Below, piece after piece: positions 5,575 to 10,379 of a DNA stretch of 10,379 nucleotides; positions within the stretch are counted from its first letter, which is position 1; each line of letters begins with the position of its first letter. A model generated the notes under the pieces. It ran no database searches. It was given only the letters and a program-made list of their open reading frames with translations, and was not told the DNA's origin. The position numbers were made by a program, and so were the translations under genes. The stretch comes from Pseudomonadota bacterium. Its GTDB lineage: Bacteria > Pseudomonadota > Alphaproteobacteria > Acetobacterales > Acetobacteraceae. Location of the stretch: the NCBI GenBank assembly GCA_021826485.1, contig JAKAZX010000111.1, positions 1 to 10,379 on the forward strand, written 5' to 3'.

Positions 5575-6513
5575 ATGGGCGAGGCTGGGTTGGAACGGGC
5601 CGGAAGCGGCTGGCGGGGGGCGGCCCGGGCCGGCCTGCTGGCCGCCGCGCTGCTGCTGCCGCTGGCCGCCGCGCGGGCGGACGACGCCCCCGCCGATCCG
5701 GTGATCGCGCAGCACGGCGCGGTGACGATGACGGCGAGCCAGGTGCGCCAGATCATCGCCGACATGGACCCGGAGACGCGCCAGCAGATGCAGCGCGATC
5801 CGCGCGTGCTGCTGCAACGGGTGCGCGACCGGATGGTGCAGCTCGTGCTGCTGGACCGCGCCAAGGCCGAGAAATGGGACGAGAAGCCGGATGTCGCCTA
5901 TCGCGCCGAAGTGGCGCGGGACAACGCCATCGTCGAATCCTTCCTCACCGCCCAGGCGCCACTGCCGCCGGACTACCCGAGCGACAAGGACGTGGCCGCG
6001 GCCTATGAGGTGAACAAGGCGAAGCTGCTGGTGCCGAAGCAGTATCATCTGGCCCAGATCGTGATCGGCGAACCCGAGGGCACCGGCAGCACCGGCAAGG
6101 CGGATGCGCAGAAGCGCGCCGCACAGATCCGCAAGCAGGTGACGGAGGGGCACAAGGATTTCGCGACGGTCGCGACCGAATCCTCCGACGACAAGCAATC
6201 GGCGCAGAACGGCGGCGATATCGGCTGGCTGCGCGACGATTCGCTGCTGCCGGCGCTGCGCCAGGCACTGACCGGCCTCGGCCCGAACGGCGTGACCGAG
6301 CCGGTGCACACCGCCGACGGCTGGCACATCATCAAGGTGCTCGGCATCAAGCCCGCCGGCGTCGCGACGCTGGCGGAGGCGCATGACGCCCTGGCGCGGG
6401 CGCTGCGGCAGGAACGGTCGGTGCAGTTGCAGCGCCGCTATGTCGGCGACCTGCTCCAGCAGGACCCGATCCATATCGATCAGGTCGAATTGTGGAAGCT
6501 GACCGCGCAATAG
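5575..6513 (+). CDS. Secreted parvulin-type peptidyl-prolyl isomerase (PpiC/SurA-like foldase)
   Basis: This 312-aa protein catalyses prolyl cis-trans isomerisation and probably chaperones proteins in the periplasm. A signal peptide covers about residues 14-36 (Leu/Ala core, cleavage near ARA-DD). Residues 41-130 are a helical chaperone-like region (ASQVRQIIADMDPETRQQMQ, VRDRMVQLVLLDRA). The rotamase domain spans about 154-257, with YHLAQIVI (157-164), the hallmark GGDIGWL (213-219) and GWHIIKVLG (249-257). A short C-terminal helix follows. This SurN-parvulin layout resembles PrsA and SurA with a single parvulin domain. The ATG at 5575 is preceded by GGGGAG at 8 nt; the adjacent in-frame GTG at 5572 is also possible. 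It lies 72 nt upstream of the importer operon, on the same strand, but a hairpin and a candidate promoter intervene, so co-transcription is uncertain. Confidence 0.87.
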   Translation: MGEAGLERAGSGWRGAARAGLLAAALLLPLAAARADDAPADPVIAQHGAVTMTASQVRQIIADMDPETRQQMQRDPRVLLQRVRDRMVQLVLLDRAKAEKWDEKPDVAYRAEVARDNAIVESFLTAQAPLPPDYPSDKDVAAAYEVNKAKLLVPKQYHLAQIVIGEPEGTGSTGKADAQKRAAQIRKQVTEGHKDFATVATESSDDKQSAQNGGDIGWLRDDSLLPALRQALTGLGPNGVTEPVHTADGWHIIKVLGIKPAGVATLAEAHDALARALRQERSVQLQRRYVGDLLQQDPIHIDQVELWKLTAQ

Positions 6514-6535
6514 CCGGGCCGACGCCCGCGGGTGG

Positions 6536-6565
6536 TTGACGCCAACCCCCGGCGCGCCGTTCAAT
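6536..6565 (+). promoter_or_regulatory. Candidate promoter of the ABC importer operon
   Basis: TTGACG (6536-6541) is a good -35. Eighteen bases later TTCAAT (6560-6565) matches four of six bases of the -10 consensus. Transcription would begin about 6572, leaving a very short leader before the ATG at 6586. The TTGACG hexamer is the same as the one in front of the GH16 gene. The -10 lies in the loop of the 6548-6574 inverted repeat. This is motif matching only. Confidence 0.4.
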
Positions 6566-6574
6566 CGCGCCGGG
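6548..6574 (+). terminator. Perfect 9-bp stem-loop before the importer operon
   Basis: CCCGGCGCG (6548-6556) and CGCGCCGGG (6566-6574) pair perfectly around the 9-nt loop CCGTTCAAT. A smaller stem just upstream pairs GGTTG (6534-6538) with CAACC (6543-6547). The hairpin ends immediately before the ribosome binding site AAGGAC. It could end the foldase transcript, act as an operator dyad over the candidate -10 box, or modulate translation of the ATPase in read-through mRNA. No T-run follows, so an intrinsic terminator is only one option. Confidence 0.45.
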
Positions 6575-6585
6575 AAGGACGTCCG

Positions 6586-8145
6586 ATGCCACCGACCGAG
6601 CCGCCGATCGCCGAGCAGGCCCCGCGCGCCGGGGATCGCATGTCCGCCGCGGCGCAGCAGCCGGTGCTGGCGCTGGAGGGGGTGACCAAGTCGTTCCCCG
6701 GCGTGCAGGCGCTGCGCGGCGTCTCCTTCGACATCCTGCCCGGCGAGGTGCATGCCCTGCTGGGGGAGAACGGGGCCGGCAAATCGACGCTGATCAAGAT
6801 CATGTCGGGCGTGCACCACGCCGACGGCGGGACGATGCGGCTGGACGGCCAGCCGATCCGCCTGGGCAGCCCGCTGGCGGCGCGCGCCGCCGGCATCGCC
6901 ACGATCTATCAGGAACTGCTGCTGTTCCCGGAACTCACGGTTGCCGAGAACGTGTTCATGGGCCACGCCCCGCGCCGGAGATGGGGCGCGCTCGACTGGC
7001 CGGCGATCCGCGAGCGCACGCGCACGCTGTTCGCCGCGCTCGACATCAACGATCTCGATCCGGCGCAGGTGGTCGGCGCGCTGTCGGTGGGCAACCGCCA
7101 GCGCGTGGAGATCCTGCGCGCGCTGTCGCAGGATGCCCGCATCCTGGTGATGGACGAGCCGACCGCCGCACTGACCGAGCATGACGTGGCGCGGCTGTTC
7201 GCGATCGTCCGCCGCCTGCGGGCGCGCGGCGTCTCCATCGTCTATATCACCCATCGGCTGGAGGAGGTGTTCGCGCTGGCCGATCGCGTCACGGTGCTGC
7301 GCGACGGCGAGCATGTCGCGACCCGGCCGGTCGCCGAAACCGACCGCGCCGACCTGATCCACATGATGGTCGGCCGCCGCATCGAGAGCCTGTTTCCCAA
7401 GACCGCGGTGAAGATCGGTCCGCCGGTGCTGGAACTGCGCGGCCTGTCGCGCCCGCCGTTGACGCGCGACGTGTCGCTGACCGTGCATGCGGGGGAGATC
7501 GTCGGCCTTGCCGGGCTGGTCGGATCGGGACGCAGCGAACTGGCACAGGCGATCTTCGGCGCGACACCGGCGACCGGCGGCAGCATCCTGGTGAACGGGC
7601 AGGCGGTGCGCGTCCGCTCGGTCGCCGAGGCGCGGCGGCTCGGCATCGCCTATGTGCCGGAGGATCGGGCGACCCAGGGCCTGATCCGGCCGATGACGGT
7701 GCGGGAGAATACCTCGCTTGCGGTGCTGTCCGACCTCGCGCGTCTCGGCTTCATCGACCGCGCGGCGGAGGCGCGGCTGGCGCAGGAGACGGTGGCGCAG
7801 TTCGGCGTGCGCACGGCGGGGATCGAGCAGGTGGTGGGCCGGCTTTCGGGCGGCAACCAGCAGAAGATCGTGCTGGGCAAATGGCTCGCCGCCAAGCCGA
7901 AGATCCTGATCCTGGACGAGCCGACGCGCGGCATCGATGTCGGCGCCAAGGCGGAGATTCACCGGCTGATGAGCGAGCTGGCCGGGCGCGGCCTGGCGGT
8001 GCTGATGATTTCGAGCGAGCTGCCGGAGGTGCTGGGCATGAGCGACCGTGTGCTGGTGATGCGCGACGGCGCGCTGGCCGGCGCCTTCCCGCGCGCCGAG
8101 GCGGCGCAGGAACGGGTGGCGGCGGCGATGATGGGGGGCGCATGA
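6586..8145 (+). CDS. Sugar ABC importer ATPase, RbsA/LsrA-type with two nucleotide-binding domains
   Basis: This 519-aa cytoplasmic ATPase of the CUT2 importer class has two fused domains. Domain 1 (about 26-270) has Walker A GENGAGKST (60-68), Q-loop Q109, signature LSVGNRQ (166-172), Walker B ILVMDEP (186-192) and switch H223. Domain 2 (about 281-519) has a degenerate Walker A, GLVGSGRSE (310-318), with Arg in place of the catalytic Lys. It also has signature LSGGNQQ (420-426), Walker B LILDEPTRGID and Ser at the switch-His position (ISSE, 475-478). This asymmetry is normal for RbsA/LsrA/RhaT-type proteins, where only domain 1 is a standard ATPase site. The ATG at 6586 is chosen for AAGGAC 5-6 nt upstream. 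A GTG at 6532 and an ATG at 6640 are in frame, and the latter would give a length nearer the usual 500. The gene ends in an ATGA overlap with the first permease. The class takes up ribose, rhamnose, AI-2 and related small sugars. Confidence 0.92.
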   Translation: MPPTEPPIAEQAPRAGDRMSAAAQQPVLALEGVTKSFPGVQALRGVSFDILPGEVHALLGENGAGKSTLIKIMSGVHHADGGTMRLDGQPIRLGSPLAARAAGIATIYQELLLFPELTVAENVFMGHAPRRRWGALDWPAIRERTRTLFAALDINDLDPAQVVGALSVGNRQRVEILRALSQDARILVMDEPTAALTEHDVARLFAIVRRLRARGVSIVYITHRLEEVFALADRVTVLRDGEHVATRPVAETDRADLIHMMVGRRIESLFPKTAVKIGPPVLELRGLSRPPLTRDVSLTVHAGEIVGLAGLVGSGRSELAQAIFGATPATGGSILVNGQAVRVRSVAEARRLGIAYVPEDRATQGLIRPMTVRENTSLAVLSDLARLGFIDRAAEARLAQETVAQFGVRTAGIEQVVGRLSGGNQQKIVLGKWLAAKPKILILDEPTRGIDVGAKAEIHRLMSELAGRGLAVLMISSELPEVLGMSDRVLVMRDGALAGAFPRAEAAQERVAAAMMGGA

Positions 8146-9119
8146 GCGGCGCCGCCCTGACGCAGCCCGCGCCGCGGCTGCGCCTGTCGGTCTCGCAGGA
8201 ATGGCTGCTGGCGGGGGCGATCGTCGTCCTGTTCGTGGTGGTCGGGCTGATCAACCCGCGCTTCGTCGCCAGCCGCAATTTGCAGACCATCCTGCTCGGC
8301 AATGCCTATGTCGCGGTCGCGGCGATCGGCATGAGCATGGTGATCGTCTCGGGCAACATCGACATCTCGGTCGGCTCGCTGATCGGCGTGCTGGCGACCG
8401 TCAGCGGCTCGCTGGCGGTGGCGGGCGTGCCGTCGGTGCTCGCCTGGCTGCTGCCGATCGCGCTCGGTGTCGTGGTGATGGCGGCGCAGGGCGCGGTGGT
8501 CGCCTATCTCGGCCTGCCGTCGATCGTGGTGACGCTGGGCATGCTGAGCATCCTCAAGGGCGGGCTGATCAGCGTCACCAACGGCGTCTGGATCAGCAAC
8601 CTGCCGGACGACTACCATCTGGCGCAGTGGTCGCTGTTCGGCGTGGTGCCGGTGCCGGTCCTGTTCATGCTGGTGCTGACCGTGGCCGCCGCATGGTGGA
8701 TGCGCAACACCGCGACCGGGCGCGGCATCTACGCGGTCGGCGGCAATGCGGAGGCGGCGCGGCTGTGCGGCATCGGGCGGCAACGCACGGTGCTGATGGT
8801 GTTCGCGATCCACGGCATGTTCGTCGGCCTCGCCGCGGTGCTGTTCGCGACCCAGCTTTCGGTGATCCAATCGACCGTGCCGCCGAACCTGGAGCTGACC
8901 ATCATCACCGCCTCCGTGGTCGGCGGCGTCAGCATCCTGGGCGGCACCGGTACGGTGATCGGCTCCACGCTCGCCGCCGTGCTGATCGCCGCCATCGGCT
9001 CCTCGCTGATCTTCGTCAACCTGTCGCCGTTCTGGCTGCGCGCGGTGCAGGGCGTGCTGATCCTGATCACGGTGCTCGCCGACATCTACCGCCGCCGCCG
9101 GCGCCGGGGGGCGCGATGA
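8142..9119 (+). CDS. First inner-membrane permease of the sugar ABC importer (RbsC/LsrC-type)
   Basis: This 325-aa integral membrane protein of the CUT2 permease family has about eight to ten hydrophobic segments from residue 22 to 314. The family signature GNIDISVGS (71-79) follows the second or third segment. GRGIYAVGGNAEAARLCGI (193-211) is the cytoplasmic coupling loop that contacts the ATPase. VVGGVSILGGTGTVIGS (259-275) is the conserved late segment. The C-terminus is strongly basic (RRRRRRGAR), as expected on the cytoplasmic side. The ATG at 8142 overlaps the ATPase stop by four bases (ATGA), indicating translational coupling. The protein differs clearly from the second permease, so they probably form a heterodimeric pore, as in Lsr and Rha systems, rather than the single-permease Rbs system. 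Confidence 0.92.
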   Translation: MSGAALTQPAPRLRLSVSQEWLLAGAIVVLFVVVGLINPRFVASRNLQTILLGNAYVAVAAIGMSMVIVSGNIDISVGSLIGVLATVSGSLAVAGVPSVLAWLLPIALGVVVMAAQGAVVAYLGLPSIVVTLGMLSILKGGLISVTNGVWISNLPDDYHLAQWSLFGVVPVPVLFMLVLTVAAAWWMRNTATGRGIYAVGGNAEAARLCGIGRQRTVLMVFAIHGMFVGLAAVLFATQLSVIQSTVPPNLELTIITASVVGGVSILGGTGTVIGSTLAAVLIAAIGSSLIFVNLSPFWLRAVQGVLILITVLADIYRRRRRRGAR

Positions 9120-10141
9120 GCGACCGGTCCGCCGCCCTGCGCCTGCCGCGGCTGGCAGCGCATGAGCTGGTGCTGCTGGTCATCCTGATCGTCGCGCTGG
9201 CGGTGCTGGCGGCGCTGAGCGACCGGTTCTTCACGCTCGACAACCTGCTCAACCAGGGCATGCTGATGACCGAGGTCGGGCTGATGGCGATGCCGATGAC
9301 CTTCGTCATCGTCACCGGTGGCATCGACCTTTCGGTCGGCTCGGCGCTCGGCATGTGCGCGATCCTGCTCGGCTATTCGTGGCACAACTGGGGGTTCCCG
9401 CTGCCGCTCGCGATCGGCTTCGCGCTGCTGGCCGGCGCCGCGGGCGGCTTCGTCAACGGCTGGTTCATCACCCGGCTGAACGTGCCGCCGCTGATCATGA
9501 CGATCGCGACGCTCGCGCTGTATCGCGGGCTGGCGGAGGGGATCAGCCAGGCGCATTCGGTGCGCGGCTATCCGGACTGGTTCTACGGCCTCGGCCAGGG
9601 CGCGCTGTTCGGCGTGCCGTCGCAACTGTGGCTGTTCTTCGCCGCCATCCTGGTGTTCGGCGTCATCCTCGGCTTCACCACGTTCGGCCGCGCGCTGCGC
9701 GCCATCGGCTTCAACGAGACCGGCGCCCGCTTCTCCGGCGTGCCGGTCGATCGCATCAAGCTGATCATCTACACCGCGTCGGGCACCATGGCGGGGCTTG
9801 CCGCCTGGATCTTCGTCTCGCGCGTCAGCACCACGCGCTCCGACATGGGAACCGGGATGGAGCTGGATGTGATCGCCGCGGTGGTGCTGGGCGGCACCAG
9901 CATCTTCGGCGGCGTCGGCACGGTGTTCGGCACGGTGCTGGGGCTGCTGCTGATCCAGTTGCTGAAGGACGGCCTGGCGCTGACCGGCGTGAAGGGCGAT
10001 GCGACCATCATGGTGATCGGCACGGTGCTGATCGCCTCCATCCTGGTCACCAGCTTTGCCGAGCGGCGGCGCGATGCCGCGCGCGCGTCAAATCCGCGAT
10101 CACCGCGGGCGACGACAACCGAGGGAAGGGAAACACCATGA
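9116..10141 (+). CDS. Second inner-membrane permease of the sugar ABC importer (RbsC/LsrD-type)
   Basis: This 341-aa integral membrane protein is a paralogue of the preceding permease. The first membrane segment is at about 17-34. The family motif GGIDLSVGS (68-76) is closer to consensus than in the partner. The coupling loop FGRALRAIGFNETGARFSGV (190-209) and VVLGGTSIFGGVGTVFGT (256-273) are in the expected order. Residues 317-341 form a hydrophilic Arg/Thr-rich tail. Its codons also contain the ribosome binding site of the next gene, so part of the tail may be shaped by that constraint. The ATG overlaps the first permease's stop (ATGA), and the stop overlaps the binding protein's ATG in the same way. 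The protein should pair with the first permease and the double ATPase in one import complex. Confidence 0.92.
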   Translation: MSDRSAALRLPRLAAHELVLLVILIVALAVLAALSDRFFTLDNLLNQGMLMTEVGLMAMPMTFVIVTGGIDLSVGSALGMCAILLGYSWHNWGFPLPLAIGFALLAGAAGGFVNGWFITRLNVPPLIMTIATLALYRGLAEGISQAHSVRGYPDWFYGLGQGALFGVPSQLWLFFAAILVFGVILGFTTFGRALRAIGFNETGARFSGVPVDRIKLIIYTASGTMAGLAAWIFVSRVSTTRSDMGTGMELDVIAAVVLGGTSIFGGVGTVFGTVLGLLLIQLLKDGLALTGVKGDATIMVIGTVLIASILVTSFAERRRDAARASNPRSPRATTTEGRETP

Positions 10142-10379
10142 GGCTGACACTGACTGCGATGGCGCTGGCCGGCACGCTGCTGGCCGGGCATTCCGCCTTT
10201 GCGGCGGGCGGGCGCTGGGACGGCGCGGACGACCTTGCGGTCAATCCGCTGCCGTGCGACGGCGGCGCCGGCACCGTCGCAACCAAGCCGTATGACGGCG
10301 GCAAGGCCGTGAATGCGCCCGATCTGGCCGGCAAGCCGATCACGCTGGTCGATGTGCCGAAGCTGATCGGCATCGGCTA
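10138..10379 (+). CDS. Periplasmic sugar-binding protein of the ABC importer, 5' part only (LsrB-like)
   Basis: Eighty codons are present before the window ends. A signal peptide (MRLTLTAMALAGTLLAGHSA, cleavage near AFA-AG at 21-24) shows periplasmic export. After it comes an unusual stretch of about 42 residues with one Cys (C40) and several Gly and Asp. The binding-protein fold then starts at KPITLVDVPKLIGIG (66-80). That start matches the first beta strand of the LsrB group, where E. coli LsrB has IPKLVGVG; the Lys here (K75) aligns with LsrB K35, a residue I recall as contacting AI-2. Other sugar-specific proteins of this clade share the motif, so the ligand is open. AAGGG lies 7 nt before the ATG. 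The start overlaps the second permease stop (ATGA), making it the last visible gene of the operon. The 3' end is cut by the window. Confidence 0.88.
   Translation, partial: MRLTLTAMALAGTLLAGHSAFAAGGRWDGADDLAVNPLPCDGGAGTVATKPYDGGKAVNAPDLAGKPITLVDVPKLIGIG

Noticed and set aside
7502..7540. Arg in place of Lys in the second Walker A motif of the ATPase, as a sign of inactivation
   Set aside because: A degenerate second site with Arg and a missing switch His is normal in RbsA/LsrA-type double ATPases.
5389..7962. Very long open frame on the minus strand (857 codons)
   Set aside because: It lies antisense to the well-supported foldase and ATPase genes, is His/Arg/Gln-rich with no recognisable domain, and is the usual shadow frame of GC-rich coding DNA.
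8201..10141. Upstream extension of the second permease frame (646 codons)
   Set aside because: The first 300 codons are an Arg-rich shadow of the first permease gene. The ATGA overlap at 9116 gives the natural start and a normal permease length.

Overview
The window is about 10.4 kb of very GC-rich DNA, densely coded on both strands with short intergenic gaps and GTG as well as ATG starts. Gene content (DUF1223, DUF2934 and DUF4864 proteins, a class III phosphodiesterase, a parvulin-type foldase, a CUT2-type sugar importer) points to an alphaproteobacterium. Acetobacteraceae or a nearby Rhodospirillales lineage is my best guess, but this is inferred from gene style and not from a marker gene. 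No rRNA, tRNA, CRISPR array, transposase or integrase is visible.

Layout. (1) 1-87, minus: the 5' end of a gene that leaves the window. (2) 237-1783, plus: a two-gene unit, an exported DUF1223 thioredoxin-fold protein followed after 29 nt by a CpdA-like metallophosphoesterase. (3) 2001-3179, plus: a stand-alone GH16 glycanase with a long serine linker and a C-terminal module resembling RTX/type I secretion substrates. A candidate promoter overlapped by an inverted repeat lies in front of it. (4) 3213-4380: small proteins of unknown function. These are a secreted DUF4864 protein (minus), a secreted Pro/Gly-rich peptide (plus, divergent from it) and a DUF2934 protein (minus, convergent with the peptide). 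The GH16 and DUF4864 genes converge on an 18-bp hairpin that looks like a bidirectional terminator. (5) 4448-5404, minus: an inosine/uridine-type nucleoside hydrolase. It is divergent from a secreted parvulin-type peptidyl-prolyl isomerase (5575-6513, plus). (6) 6586 to the window end, plus: a tightly coupled ABC importer operon of fused double ATPase, permease, permease and periplasmic binding protein. All three junctions are ATGA overlaps, and the last gene is cut off after 80 codons.

How they fit together. The importer has the gene order of lsrACDB (ATPase, two different permeases, binding protein last), and its binding protein begins its core with a PKLxGxG motif like that of LsrB. A pentose, deoxysugar, nucleoside or AI-2-like furanose is therefore a plausible substrate. 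The nearby nucleoside hydrolase, which frees ribose from nucleosides, would make sense beside a pentose or nucleoside importer, but that link is inference from proximity. The foldase between them may help periplasmic proteins fold or may simply be a neighbour.

No clearly undescribed system is visible. The most interesting points are the Lsr-like importer with an unusually extended binding protein, the modular signal-less GH16 enzyme, and several strong inverted repeats at gene boundaries.
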